From Herbaspirillum frisingense GSF30 (GTDB lineage: Bacteria > Pseudomonadota > Gammaproteobacteria > Burkholderiales > Burkholderiaceae_D), in assembly GCF_000300975.2 (NCBI RefSeq), contig NZ_AEEC02000020.1, forward strand, positions 1 through 64,000: a DNA stretch of 64,000 bases, given 5' to 3'. The notes beneath the pieces are model-generated. The model worked only from the letters and a program-made list of their open reading frames with translations. It did no database searches and was not told where the DNA came from. A program made the translations under genes and the position numbers. Shown here piece after piece: positions 25,371-34,269 of this stretch. Position 1 is the stretch's first letter; each line of letters opens with the position of its first letter.

Positions 25371-26047
25371 GACACCGGTCCTCCCGACTGTTCATCGCCG
25401 CGTTTGACTTGACTGTGTGCATGGCCACGTAAGCTGATAGGACCGGCCTTCACGTCGCCTGTGGCCGCTACGTCCCCATCGATGGTCATGGCAGCGCCAC
25501 CGCCGCCGCCCTCGACCTTAGCGCCTTGCTTCAATGCGCTGAAGCCCTCTACCAGCAGATTGCCTTTGATGGTCACATCGCCGGTGCAGGTGGTTTGCGG
25601 TGCATCGGCGGTCACCGTATCGGCCTTGACTAGCGCCGAGCCGCCCGCCGGGAGAATGGCCGACAGCGCATGCGTGCTGAAATCGTAGAGCACGACGGCG
25701 CCGTCAGGGTAGTGAATGGAGCGAACCTTAAGATTGGATTGAGGCGCCGGTGACTCGGCCGAAAACAGACCGGCCAGGACTTTGCCCTGCGTCAGATCGC
25801 CGTTCGGCGAAAAGACGATGACCTGCTCACCGATGGAGGGTGGAGACCAGTGGACGACATCCCCGGCGCGCAGCGCGATCCATTGCAGCCAGGTGGTCAG
25901 CAGCGAAGGCGACAAGCGCACGCGCACCTTGTCCGCTGTGATCTCGGCGATCTTGCCGATGCGGATCAAATTTGGGATGGCGCGAATGAGTTCGGAGAGG
26001 TCGGGCGTCATGCAATCCATGTTGCCGGATCGCGCGCGGAAAGGCAC
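25367..26047 (-). CDS. V: Tail spike gpV
   Basis: The central membrane-piercing spike below the baseplate. The N-terminal half is an OB-like domain (IGKIAEITADKVRVRLSPSL, WSPPSIGEQVIVFSPNGDLT) and the second half a beta-helix (DVTIKGNLLVEGFSALKQGA). The end carries GHAHSQV, an HxH motif that in P2 gpV binds iron at the tip. About 226 residues from 26047; Met10 or Met13 (26020, 26011) may be the true start. Confidence 0.92.
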   Translation of the reverse strand: MPFRARSGNMDCMTPDLSELIRAIPNLIRIGKIAEITADKVRVRLSPSLLTTWLQWIALRAGDVVHWSPPSIGEQVIVFSPNGDLTQGKVLAGLFSAESPAPQSNLKVRSIHYPDGAVVLYDFSTHALSAILPAGGSALVKADTVTADAPQTTCTGDVTIKGNLLVEGFSALKQGAKVEGGGGGAAMTIDGDVAATGDVKAGPISLRGHAHSQVKRGDEQSGGPVS

Positions 26048-26165
26048 TTGGCGGTGGGTTGATATCCGCCTTATCGACTCTCAAAAAGCAAATCAGCTTG
26101 TCTTTGCTGGTCGGTGGAAGCCTATGTAAATATTCTAGTTACGAGGAATTCTTCTGTGCCCGCAA

Positions 26166-26414
26166 CTATTTAATATTGTCGTTCGATGCCGCAGTGAGAT
26201 CCGAGTATTCGGCTATGTACATTTCCACTTGGAGGCTCCTCGTTCTCATGTCTACAAGCAGTGTCCGCAGCGCTCTCATACTATCTCGGCACTGTTGGCG
26301 CTCTATTGGAACTCCCATATCAAGGCTTACGGCTGACGCTATCAGAGCCGCGCATTCTCTATTTAACCGTTCCATTTCGACAATTTGATTTACGAACTTC
26401 CTCTTCTGTTCCAT
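26166..26414 (-). CDS. Unrecognised AT-rich insert gene in the tail cluster, 82 aa
   Basis: A helical protein (MEQKRKFVNQIVEMERLNRE... CRDSMRALRTLLVDMRTRSL) lying between gpS and gpV, where P2 has no gene. The DNA here is clearly more AT-rich than the flanking tail genes, with 118 bp of non-coding DNA between it and gpV, the mark of a late-acquired moron. GGATGGAAA precedes the ATG at 26414; an ATG at 26447 is also open. No domain is recognised. Confidence 0.55.
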   Translation of the reverse strand: MEQKRKFVNQIVEMERLNRECAALIASAVSLDMGVPIERQQCRDSMRALRTLLVDMRTRSLQVEMYIAEYSDLTAASNDNIK

Positions 26415-26474
26415 TTTCCATCCCACCAGCTGAGTACATTGGAGCAATTTGACAAATACTTTCCAATCAGCAGT

Positions 26475-26954
26475 TTATCGTAAGGATATGTCGTTTGTGA
26501 GATGCTCCAAGATGCTCCGATGAAGCTCAGCAGTATCGCCTGCCGAAAAACCTAGCAGTGTCCGGGCAGGGTATTTGTAACTCGGGCCGCGAGGAGCAAC
26601 TTTGTCAGGCAACCCCTCATGATGCACACGCGCAATGCGCGCCACCTTTCCAAAAAAGCCGACCGATGCCTGGTCCGCATCCGCCCGGATTTGCAGATAG
26701 GTATTCGTGCGTAGCTTGCCGAACATAGCCGCTTTCTGCCGCTTGATCCGCCCGGATTTACTGCGCAGTTCCTTGCGATTCTTGCGCGCCGGATAGGGCG
26801 TGCCGTCCGGCGCCACTTGCTGCGCGATCAGGCGAGCGTGTTCGCGCCGCAAGTCATTGGCGATCTTACGCACGAGTTGGCGCCGCTGTGCGGGTTGCAG
26901 CTTGGCAATGAGGGCACCGGCCCATTCTTCCAGACGTTGCAGATCATCACTCAT
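26475..26954 (-). CDS. S: Tail completion protein gpS
   Basis: A 159-residue protein of the P2 gpS / phage virion morphogenesis family (QLVRKIANDLRREHARLIAQ, DGTPYPARKNRKELRSKSGR). The ATG at 26954 overlaps the gpR stop as ATGA; the extended start at 26975 is less likely. It completes the tail so it can join the head. Confidence 0.9.
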   Translation of the reverse strand: MSDDLQRLEEWAGALIAKLQPAQRRQLVRKIANDLRREHARLIAQQVAPDGTPYPARKNRKELRSKSGRIKRQKAAMFGKLRTNTYLQIRADADQASVGFFGKVARIARVHHEGLPDKVAPRGPSYKYPARTLLGFSAGDTAELHRSILEHLTNDISLR

Positions 26955-27436
26955 GGCAGCTTCGGCACGTCCCACTCGGCCAGCAGGGTCTCGCCCTGGT
27001 AGAGCCGCCAGAAGTCATCCGGGAAAGGTGGAGTAAGCTGCGGCTCAGCCGCATGGACAATTTCCAGGCGGCCACCGTCGTGTCGCTTCACGATAGTGCG
27101 CTCGGTGAGCGCCAGCTTGATGGACAAGTCCAGGGATGTGGCGCTGTTCATGTCCACCTCGAAACGTATCGCCTTCCTGGCATTCTCAGGATTGGCGAAG
27201 GATTCGCGCTGATGAACCCGCATCCAGGCCAGCAGCGGCACGAACACCAGATCGAGGTCTAACCCGATATCGGTCAAGATCAGGTTCAGCACATAGTCAT
27301 ACTCGAAGGAAAGACCGGCCGTGCCGGTGGCGCGCGATCCGCCCTCATCGATGAAGATGTGCAGCTTGTCCGGATTCTGCGCCAGATCCTTAATCGCCTT
27401 GCGCAGGTAGTCCCGCAGATTGTTGGGCTTGTACAT
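26951..27436 (-). CDS. R: Tail completion protein gpR
   Basis: A 161-residue gpR-family protein (MYKPNNLRDYLRKAIKDLAQ, LHIFIDEGGSRATGTAGLSF, YDYVLNLILTDIGLDLD). It overlaps gpS by 4 nt and the Rz gene by 47 nt. It works with gpS at the head-proximal end of the tail. Confidence 0.9.
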   Translation of the reverse strand: MYKPNNLRDYLRKAIKDLAQNPDKLHIFIDEGGSRATGTAGLSFEYDYVLNLILTDIGLDLDLVFVPLLAWMRVHQRESFANPENARKAIRFEVDMNSATSLDLSIKLALTERTIVKRHDGGRLEIVHAAEPQLTPPFPDDFWRLYQGETLLAEWDVPKLP

Positions 27437-27959
27437 TCAGTTTCTCGCGCAAGGCGTTGTAGGCGTCGATCAGGGTATTGCTTTGTCGGATGGCGTCATC
27501 ACCTTCACTGGCGATGTCGTCAAGAAATTCTGCTGCCGCTGGCGTAAGTTCGGCTCGCGCTTCTTGGCCAGGTCGGCCGGCAGTGCCGGTATCTGCGCAA
27601 CCGGCCCCGGTGGGCACTGAAGCGATGACGGGGACTGACAGCCGGATAGCGCCACTGCGCACACCAGCAATAAAGGTGTCTTTCTCATTGCGTGCAGCAT
27701 CCCTTTCATTGGTGAGTTTGTCGGTGATGGCCTGGATGGCGCCGCGGGCGTTGCGCTCGGCCTGCAGCACCTGTTCCGTACGCTCGGCGCGGGCATCAGC
27801 GGCGGCCTGATTGGCGGTAGCAATGCCGGATTTCAGGTTGTCGATATCCGCATTCTTTCGCCAGCCCTGAATCGTCCATGCCGCAGCAAAGGCCAGGGCC
27901 AGCAAACTGGCGCCGAGCAAGACGCGCAGGCGCGTGCGCCATGTGTCCGTGAGCGTCAT
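27390..27959 (-). CDS. Rz-like inner-membrane spanin (LysB-like)
   Basis: A 189-residue protein with one N-terminal membrane helix (LRVLLGASLLALAFAAAWTI) followed by a long periplasmic coiled coil (DLKSGIATANQAAADARAER...). This is the i-spanin layout: it bridges to an outer-membrane lipoprotein and fuses the membranes at lysis. The o-spanin gene is embedded in another frame. It overlaps the endolysin stop by 4 nt. Confidence 0.88.
   Translation of the reverse strand: MTLTDTWRTRLRVLLGASLLALAFAAAWTIQGWRKNADIDNLKSGIATANQAAADARAERTEQVLQAERNARGAIQAITDKLTNERDAARNEKDTFIAGVRSGAIRLSVPVIASVPTGAGCADTGTAGRPGQEARAELTPAAAEFLDDIASEGDDAIRQSNTLIDAYNALREKLNVQAQQSAGLPAQGD
27470..27688 (-). CDS. Rz1-like outer-membrane spanin lipoprotein, embedded in Rz
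   Basis: In a second frame inside Rz lies a 72-residue lipoprotein: MRKTPLLLVCAVALSGCQS, with lipobox LSGC, then a Pro-rich start (CPPGPVAQIPALPADLA). AAAGGGATG lies upstream of the ATG at 27688. Embedded Rz1 is the classic lambda/P2 LysC-type arrangement, and its Pro-rich mature part is typical. Confidence 0.82.
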   Translation of the reverse strand: MRKTPLLLVCAVALSGCQSPSSLQCPPGPVAQIPALPADLAKKREPNLRQRQQNFLTTSPVKVMTPSDKAIP

Positions 27960-28486
27960 GCCAGCACTCCGCCGGCTTCCACGAAGGCCAGGTGCAGTTC
28001 CTCGCTGGTCTTCAGGGTGGGCAGCACGATGGCTTCACCACCTTCCTGAGTGAATGCCCTTTCCAGATCGACATAGCGGTGCTCGAATTGCCCATAGCCA
28101 GCGCCCGGCAAGGAAGCCCAAATGTTTTTGCATTTGGGAATGGCGTCCCCCAGGCGGCCAGCGTCGATGTCGGGCAAGGCCCGGCATTCCCTGATCTGCT
28201 GCAGAGCGATAGTGTCTTGCACGTCTGGCCCGAAGCCCGTCAGGCCCAGCCGCTGGCGATAGATGTCGTAGTAGCGCATCAGCAATTGGTAACCACCGGC
28301 CGCAGTGGACCAATTCTTGATGCGTGGAATCCAGACCCGTACGCGCGGATGGTCTGCGTAGCTGGTGAAACGCGTACGGCCTACGATCTGGTCATATCCC
28401 CGGTCACGCGTGGTCGGCGAATTCGAGGTGCCTTCAGAAAAGCGCAGCATGCCCAGGAAAGCGCGACGATTGTCGATGGCGTTCAA
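27956..28486 (-). CDS. Endolysin, lambda R-type lytic transglycosylase
   Basis: A 176-residue enzyme close in pattern to lambda R: MLRFSEGTSN with the catalytic Glu near residue 18, RGYDQIVGRTRFTSYADHPR, AAGGYQLLMRYYDIYRQRLG, and the strongly conserved NIWASLPGAGYGQFEH. It cleaves the MurNAc-GlcNAc bond without hydrolysis. It has no signal peptide, so it needs the holin for release. The product overlaps both neighbours by 4 nt within the lysis cassette. Confidence 0.92.
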   Translation of the reverse strand: MNAIDNRRAFLGMLRFSEGTSNSPTTRDRGYDQIVGRTRFTSYADHPRVRVWIPRIKNWSTAAGGYQLLMRYYDIYRQRLGLTGFGPDVQDTIALQQIRECRALPDIDAGRLGDAIPKCKNIWASLPGAGYGQFEHRYVDLERAFTQEGGEAIVLPTLKTSEELHLAFVEAGGVLA

Positions 28487-28857
28487 ATCGATTCCTTCAC
28501 GTCACGCGCCAGCTCGGCAATGTCTTTGCCCTGGCGCCGCTGAAACCAAAGTGCCACCGCCCGGGTGATCCACCAGGCCGGCGCGCCGACCATCAAATCG
28601 ACCGGCTTCGGTCCGAGCACAGCGGCCACTGTCGGCGCGTGCTGTAGCAGCACCGAAAACGCCAGGTCGCCGAACATGATGGAGAACGCGCCGGCGCAGG
28701 CCAGACGCACCACAAATTCCTTCTCATTGAATGAGCCATCTGCATTGCGTGGCGGCAGGACGATATACAGCAGCGCCGCGCCGACCATGCCGAGCACGGC
28801 CTTGATGCCGTAGATTTTCAGGATGGCAGCGATGCCACCGGCGGATTCTGCTGCCAT
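28483..28857 (-). CDS. Phage holin
   Basis: A 124-residue membrane protein with hydrophobic helices near residues 14-34 (YGIKAVLGMVGAALLYIVL) and 51-70 (ACAGAFSIMFGDLAFSVLL), a third weaker one, and a charged C-terminus (RRQGKDIAELARDVKES). Its position before the endolysin supports a holin. AAGGGGAAA sits 9 nt before the ATG at 28857; an ATG at 28893 is also possible. Confidence 0.78.
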   Translation of the reverse strand: MAAESAGGIAAILKIYGIKAVLGMVGAALLYIVLPPRNADGSFNEKEFVVRLACAGAFSIMFGDLAFSVLLQHAPTVAAVLGPKPVDLMVGAPAWWITRAVALWFQRRQGKDIAELARDVKESI

Positions 28858-28897
28858 AACTTGATTTCCCCTTGTCAGTGATTTGCTGTTCATGTCG

Positions 28898-29107
28898 TCA
28901 TTCCCACAAACTGATGCTGTCGCGCGCGCTGGTCGGCGCTTCCATCGCATCCGGTAGCGTGACCATCGTGCCCGCCGGCAGCACAGCGCCAAGCGCTGCA
29001 AGCGATGGATTCAAGGTCAGCGCCTGTTCCACATAGCCGCTGCTAGCGCCCAGGTAGCGAAACACCAGTGCATCGAGCGTGTCGCCCTGCTGGCTGCGGA
29101 CCTGCAT
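28898..29107 (-). CDS. X: Tail protein X (LysM-like)
   Basis: A 69-residue protein with a LysM-like fold pattern (MQVRSQQGDTLDALVFRYLG...VLPAGTMVTLPD), the P2 gpX family, a baseplate-associated tail protein. It overlaps the gpL stop and opens the lysis/tail segment. Confidence 0.9.
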   Translation of the reverse strand: MQVRSQQGDTLDALVFRYLGASSGYVEQALTLNPSLAALGAVLPAGTMVTLPDAMEAPTSARDSISLWE

Positions 29108-29598
29108 CAGATCAGCTCTACGGTCGCATGCGTGCGGCCGAGAATGTCATTGATGGCCCAATGCCCATTACGGCGCTGCACGTCCGGCGCCGTGTCCATC
29201 CATTCCATGTTCTTCTTGTCGGTCAGCGCGCTCGCGGTGGTGTCGTAGTCCCGGTAGCTCTCGAAAATGTCGGCCTTGGCGAAGCTATAGACCGCTCGGC
29301 GGTAGTGCGCCAGAAACTGGCTTTCTCCATCTACCTGCAGCGCCGGCACCTGTTCCAGCTTCTCGATACCGCTGGCCAGGTGCTGCAGTTGCCAGTCGCG
29401 TAGCAACCGATTGGCCGTCAGAATTGCGTCCACTAGGGCAGGGCGTAGGCGTGCATCGGTCACTGTCGAGTCCAGCCGCATGGCGTCCCGCATGGCTAAC
29501 AAGCTGATGTCTGGGAAAAATCCGTCGTTGGTGATGGCCTTCACCTCGGCCGGCGCGGCCGGTGCCGGCGTCACCGGCACGTCATCGATGTAGTTCAT
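29107..29598 (-). CDS. L: Head completion protein gpL
   Basis: A 163-residue protein of the P2 gpL family (DGFFPDISLLAMRDAMRLDS, VTDARLRPALVDAILTANRL). It adds to the filled head before tail joining. The frame extends to 29634 (MSRPPPPTFSKT...); the inner ATG at 29598 (MNYIDDVP) gives the more usual length. Neither start has a strong Shine-Dalgarno. Confidence 0.88.
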   Translation of the reverse strand: MNYIDDVPVTPAPAAPAEVKAITNDGFFPDISLLAMRDAMRLDSTVTDARLRPALVDAILTANRLLRDWQLQHLASGIEKLEQVPALQVDGESQFLAHYRRAVYSFAKADIFESYRDYDTTASALTDKKNMEWMDTAPDVQRRNGHWAINDILGRTHATVELI

Positions 29599-29687
29599 GG
29601 TCTTGGAGAATGTTGGGGGCGGTGGCCGGGACATCCGACGGACAATGCCGCTTCCGTCCCGGGCCGCCCTGCGCCGTGGGGTGCTCT

Positions 29688-30407
29688 TTACTTGGCCGGC
29701 TCGGCGAACTTCTTCAGTCGCCGTTCCAGCCGCTCGATGTCCTTCTTGACGCCGGCCGCCTGGTGCAGCTCACATGCGCGGGTAAGGTGCTGCAGCGCTG
29801 CCGTGGCATGGTCCGCCGAGGTGGCCGTGACGTTCTCGCTGTCCACCTGATTGACGAGGTCCAGCAGAGCCAGGCCGAGCGCCTTATGCACCTTGGCGCG
29901 TGCCTGGTCGGGCGTATCAGCGTTGCCCGTCATGGCCAGGACCTGCTGCAGGATATCGGCCGCCCGTGCCGGCTCGTCCTTCAGCCGGCCGCCCAGGCTG
30001 GCCCCTGCGAAATCGTCCTGCAGCAGCGTGGGCAAGGTCCGGTTGTAGCGATCCGGCAATGTGAACTGGTGTTCCATGGCGTAGCCTGCGATCTGCAGGG
30101 CGCGTTCGTAGTCGCCGACATCGATGTGCCACACCAGCACATTGACTAACACTTCGTCCTGAGCACCGCGTCCGGCCGACAGCACGCCATCAATCCAGTC
30201 TTGATAGGCCGGCAGCATGGTGGCCTTCATTTCGATCTTGCGTTCGATCGATTGGATGTTGGACAGCGTGCGCCGGTCTTCATGGAGCTTCATCAACATC
30301 AGTTCATAGGCGCTGCCGGTTGTCACGCCGCCCGGCTCGCCGGCGGACGCCGCCAGCTTACCGAGCATGCGCTCACGGTGGCGCGCGGCGGGAGACAAGC
30401 GAGACAT
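29688..30407 (-). CDS. M: Terminase small subunit gpM
   Basis: A 239-residue protein matching P2 gpM (MSRLSPAARHRERMLGKLAA at the start, YELMLMKLHEDRRTLSNIQS, LPAYQDWIDGVLSAGRGAQD). It recognises the packaging site and works with gpP. The ATG overlaps the capsid stop by 1 nt. Confidence 0.92.
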   Translation of the reverse strand: MSRLSPAARHRERMLGKLAASAGEPGGVTTGSAYELMLMKLHEDRRTLSNIQSIERKIEMKATMLPAYQDWIDGVLSAGRGAQDEVLVNVLVWHIDVGDYERALQIAGYAMEHQFTLPDRYNRTLPTLLQDDFAGASLGGRLKDEPARAADILQQVLAMTGNADTPDQARAKVHKALGLALLDLVNQVDSENVTATSADHATAALQHLTRACELHQAAGVKKDIERLERRLKKFAEPAK

Positions 30408-31450
30408 CAGGCGCCGCCCGCTGCCGCATCCTGCAGCACCACGTTTTCAACCAGCGTGGCGAGGCCTTCATCCTCGATCACATAGGCGTCGTTCGACGAT
30501 TCGTAGTTTTCGATGCGGTCGGCCTTGGGTTCGTCGACCACGCGACGGCGGCGGCCACCGTTCTGGAAGTAGATCGACAGATTGTCCAGGCGGGTGATCA
30601 GCATGGCATTGGCCGGGAAGGACGGCACGCGCACCGCCGGCAGTCCGCCGATGCGCTTCTGGCTGATGATGACGTCAGCGGCCAGGGTCTCGGTCGGTGC
30701 CTTGTCCTTGTTGATCAGCGGGAAATACTTGTCGTGCAGCAGCTCGCGGCCGACGATCACCACCAGGCCGGTATCGTCCTGATACCACGGGTCCAGATTG
30801 GTCACCGCGTCATACACGGCTGCGTCGAGATTCGCATAATCCGCGCCGGCGCCACTGCCAATGACCACCTTGCCCGGCAGGTCCTGGCCGACCAAGCCCA
30901 TGACACGCTGGGGCGAGTTCTCGCGGATCTGCTGCAGCCAGCCCTTATTGACGTCCTGCAGCAGCGGATACTGCGCCAGATTGGTATCGGCCGCGACCTT
31001 CACACCGTTGAAACCGATCATGATGCGGTCCAGCGCCTGGCGCTTCAGGATTGCATTGGCCACACGGGTCTGGAAGTCCTTGAACTTGGCCCAGGCATCC
31101 AGCTTGGCATAGGTGATGTGAGTGTCGAAGTTGGTCTTCTCGCAGCGATAGCGGGTGTTGGTCATGGCCGACGCGTCCCGGGTGCTGCGGCGCTTGTCAC
31201 CGCGCGTATCGGTACGGCTGGCGATGGGGCCGGATACGCCCAGGCCGATTTTCTCGCCTTCCAGCTCATCGACGCCGATGATGTTGATGCTGCCCAGGAA
31301 TTCGGACGATTCCTGCATCTTGTCTTCCAGCTTCTGTTGCACGCTCGGGTCCACCGAGAAGGTGGAGTGGACGGCGCCGCCGGCGACATCATTGAGCGTG
31401 GCCAGGCGCGAAGTGTAGGCGTTATAGGCGGCGCGGGTCTGATTCTTCAT
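30407..31450 (-). CDS. N: Major capsid protein gpN
   Basis: A 347-residue capsid precursor of the P2 gpN family: KNQTRAAYNAYTSRLATLND, DKMQESSEFLGSINIIGVDE, GEKIGLGVSGPIASRTDT. The N-terminal part is probably removed by the gpO protease during head maturation. It lies 51 bp after gpO. Confidence 0.95.
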   Translation of the reverse strand: MKNQTRAAYNAYTSRLATLNDVAGGAVHSTFSVDPSVQQKLEDKMQESSEFLGSINIIGVDELEGEKIGLGVSGPIASRTDTRGDKRRSTRDASAMTNTRYRCEKTNFDTHITYAKLDAWAKFKDFQTRVANAILKRQALDRIMIGFNGVKVAADTNLAQYPLLQDVNKGWLQQIRENSPQRVMGLVGQDLPGKVVIGSGAGADYANLDAAVYDAVTNLDPWYQDDTGLVVIVGRELLHDKYFPLINKDKAPTETLAADVIISQKRIGGLPAVRVPSFPANAMLITRLDNLSIYFQNGGRRRRVVDEPKADRIENYESSNDAYVIEDEGLATLVENVVLQDAAAGGA

Positions 31451-31501
31451 GTGTTCTGCTCCAGTGAAATGCGGAAATGGTGTACTTGGTCGGCCGGCAG
31501 C

Positions 31502-32344
31502 TTAGAACTCGGTCTGCACAGTGCCGCTGTTGCCGCCACCGGTGGCCGGCGGGCGCTGCAGGTTGCTCTTGTCGGTCAGGTTGATGGTCTGGCGGAACTG
31601 CTCGGCGGTAGTCGATTCATCGCCGACGCGCTTTTCCAGCTTCTCCAGGCGCGCCACGACCTCGGCGACATCCTTGCCGGCCTGCGCGGCGGACTGCGCG
31701 AACTCGCCCACCTTTTCGGCAACGGCGGTCATAGCGGCCACCACGTCGGCATGCTGGGCATCGGCTTTCTTCTCGCCACCACCAATGCGGCTGAACAGTT
31801 GCTTGATGGTCTCGGCCACGCTGGGGCCGTCTTCCTCGAATTCGATGTTGGCCTCGATGGCTTCGGAGAACAGGTTCTCTGGCTTCAGCTTGCGGGGAGT
31901 GAAAGGCGAGGCCTTCGGATTGGTGGCGGAGAACTGCAAAATCTCGGTGCCCAGGCTGGCCGGGCTGTCGGTCACGGCCAGGCCGACCAGATAGGAACTG
32001 CCCGTGTCGGCGAACTTGTCGGCCAGCTCGATGCTAGTGAAAATCTTCTGGCGGTCCTTGTTCATGGCGATCAGCGCGGGCGTGGGCTCGATCTGAGCAA
32101 ACAGGGCCAGGCGCTTACCGTTTTCGGTGTCGACTTCTTCGGCCTTCAGTGCCAGCACATCACCGTAGGCCTTGAACGGGCCATCCGGCAGCAGGCTGCG
32201 CAGGTGTTCGACCCACACGCGAGCGCCGTAGGTTTTCACGTTGTAGCTGTCGGCCATCTGCTGGATTTGCTCGCGGCTGATGCTACGGCCGTCGGTGGTC
32301 GCGCCCTCGGTCGCGACGCGGAAAAATTTGCTCTTGGTTGCCAT
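31502..32344 (-). CDS. O: Capsid scaffold and protease gpO
   Basis: A 280-residue scaffold/protease. The N-terminal protease domain shows candidates for the P2 triad: Asp18 (TTDGR), His47 (WVEHLRS) and Ser104 (IFTSIEL). The C-terminal half is a helical scaffold (AAMTAVAEKVGEFAQSAAQA, then coiled coil). It shapes the procapsid and cuts itself, gpN and gpQ. It is divergent from gpP over a 143-bp region that should hold two Ogr-dependent late promoters. Confidence 0.93.
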   Translation of the reverse strand: MATKSKFFRVATEGATTDGRSISREQIQQMADSYNVKTYGARVWVEHLRSLLPDGPFKAYGDVLALKAEEVDTENGKRLALFAQIEPTPALIAMNKDRQKIFTSIELADKFADTGSSYLVGLAVTDSPASLGTEILQFSATNPKASPFTPRKLKPENLFSEAIEANIEFEEDGPSVAETIKQLFSRIGGGEKKADAQHADVVAAMTAVAEKVGEFAQSAAQAGKDVAEVVARLEKLEKRVGDESTTAEQFRQTINLTDKSNLQRPPATGGGNSGTVQTEF

Positions 32345-32487
32345 GAGATTTCGCGCTCGTTATCGGTTGATCGGATAACGTCATCTTCTGCCGATGGGCG
32401 AAATGCATCAATCAAGTAAGGGTTGATAAGGGGGATAGCGACTCGGCAAAGTCCCCGCTACGCGCGCGCGCCGCCTACGCTTGCGGC
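32345..32487. promoter_or_regulatory. Divergent late promoter region between O and P
   Basis: In P2 the divergent O and P late promoters lie here and are activated by Ogr. The 143 bp include a partial inverted pair (CGTTATCGGTTGATCGGATAACG at its left end). I could not define -10 boxes or Ogr sites with confidence. Confidence 0.4.
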
Positions 32488-34269
32488 ATGTTAGAAATTC
32501 CAGAAGACATCAAGGACAACATCGACCAGGCGGCCGAGCCTCGACAGGTCGCGCGCCGCCTGTATTTCGAGGGCTGGCGCATCTCGTCGATTGCGCGCCA
32601 CCTGAAGATTAAGCGTTCCACGGTCAATAGCTGGAAGCACCGCGATGAATGGGAAAAAGTCTCGCGCCTGGAGCGCGTAGAGATTGCCCTTGAAGCGCGC
32701 ATAGTGCAACTGATCGCCAAGGAAGTAAAGGGCAATGGCGAGTACAAGGAACTCGACGCGCTCATGCGCCAGCTGGTGCAGGCCGCGCGTGTGCGCCGCT
32801 ATGAGCAACCTGGCGGCAACGAAACTGACCTCAATCCGAACATCGCCAATCGCAATGCCGGGCCGAAGAAAAAGCCGGTGCGCAACGAGTTCAGCGAAGA
32901 GGCGCAGCAGCGCATTGTCGAGGCATTCAATGATTCGCTGTTCGACTACCAAAAGGTATGGTTCCGCAATGGCGCAGAGCGTACGCGGATCATCCTGAAA
33001 TCGCGGCAGATCGGCGCGACCTGGTACTTTGCACGCGAGGCGCTGATTGATGCGATCCAGACGGGGCGCAATCAGATTTTTCTCTCGGCCTCGAAGTCGC
33101 AGGCGCATGTTTTCAAGCAGTACATCATCCAGTTCGCGAAGGATGCGTGCGGCGTGGAACTGTCCGGCGATCCCATCGTGCTGCCCAATGGCGCGCACCT
33201 GTATTTCCTTGGCACGAACGCACGTACCGCCCAGGGTTACCACGGCAACTTCTATTTCGATGAATTCTTCTGGACGCACAATTTCACCGAACTGAACAAG
33301 GTCGCGTCCGGCATGGCTTTGCACAAGAAGTGGCGCAAGACCTACTTCTCGACGCCCTCGGCCACCACGCACCAGGCTTATCCGTTCTGGACCGGCGAGG
33401 CGTTCAACAAGCGTCGCGCCAAGGGCGAAAAGGTCAACATCGATGTCAGCCATAAGCGTCTGTCATCGGGATTCACCGGTGAGGACAAAATCTGGCGCCA
33501 GATCGTCACGATCATGGACGCGGCCGCCGGTGGCTGCGATCTGTTCGACATCGACGAGCTGCGCGATTTCGAATATTCGCCAGACCAGTTCGACAACCTC
33601 TTGATGTGTAATTTCATCGACGATTCTGCGTCGGTGTTCCCGTTAGCGGACCTGCAGCGCGGCATGGTCGATTCGTGGGTGGATTGGGATGACTATAAGC
33701 CCTTCACGGCACGTCCCTTCGGCCATCGGCCCGTGTGGATTGGCTACGACCCTTCGCTGACAGGTGATAGCGCCGGCTGCTCGGTGCTCGCTCCCCCGCT
33801 GGTCCCCGGTGGCAACTTCCGCATCTTGGAGCGCCACCAGTGGCGCGGCAAAGATTTTTCGGAGCAAGCCGCTCTCATCAAGGAAATGTGCGGCCGCTAC
33901 AACGTCCAGTACATCGGCATCGACACCACCGGCATGGGCGTGGGCGTCTATCCCCTAGTGAAACAGTTCTTCCCGGGCGTGACCGCTATCAGCTACTCGC
34001 CAGAAGTCAAAACGCGCATGGTGTTGAAGGCACAGAACATCATCCGCAGCGGTCGCCTGCAATTCGATGCCGGCTGGACCGACATCGCGCAGTCCTTCAT
34101 GGCCATTCGCAAGATCCTCACCCCCAGCGGGCGCGCGGTCACCTATGACGCCGGCCGCTCGGAAGAAACTGGCCACGCTGACTTGGCCTGGTCAGTCATG
34201 CATGCCCTCGACTACGAGCCGTTCGAAGGCACCACCGCCAACAACACTTCCTCCATGGAGTTCTTCTAA
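32488..34269 (+). CDS. P: Terminase large subunit gpP
   Basis: The 593-residue packaging motor. An N-terminal HTH (YFEGWRISSIARHLKIKRST) precedes the ATPase domain with a Walker-A-like LKSRQIGATW and Walker B FYFDEFFW. The C-terminal nuclease domain carries acidic clusters IGYDPSLTGDSAGCSVL and IGIDTTGMGVGVYP. It drives cos cleavage and DNA packaging. It starts the short rightward late operon P-Q; the stop overlaps the gpQ ATG. Confidence 0.95.
   Translation: MLEIPEDIKDNIDQAAEPRQVARRLYFEGWRISSIARHLKIKRSTVNSWKHRDEWEKVSRLERVEIALEARIVQLIAKEVKGNGEYKELDALMRQLVQAARVRRYEQPGGNETDLNPNIANRNAGPKKKPVRNEFSEEAQQRIVEAFNDSLFDYQKVWFRNGAERTRIILKSRQIGATWYFAREALIDAIQTGRNQIFLSASKSQAHVFKQYIIQFAKDACGVELSGDPIVLPNGAHLYFLGTNARTAQGYHGNFYFDEFFWTHNFTELNKVASGMALHKKWRKTYFSTPSATTHQAYPFWTGEAFNKRRAKGEKVNIDVSHKRLSSGFTGEDKIWRQIVTIMDAAAGGCDLFDIDELRDFEYSPDQFDNLLMCNFIDDSASVFPLADLQRGMVDSWVDWDDYKPFTARPFGHRPVWIGYDPSLTGDSAGCSVLAPPLVPGGNFRILERHQWRGKDFSEQAALIKEMCGRYNVQYIGIDTTGMGVGVYPLVKQFFPGVTAISYSPEVKTRMVLKAQNIIRSGRLQFDAGWTDIAQSFMAIRKILTPSGRAVTYDAGRSEETGHADLAWSVMHALDYEPFEGTTANNTSSMEFF

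Noticed and set aside
30320-32419. 699-aa rightward frame opposite the capsid genes
   Set aside because: Shadow of gpN and gpO, which are clearly homologous to P2 proteins.
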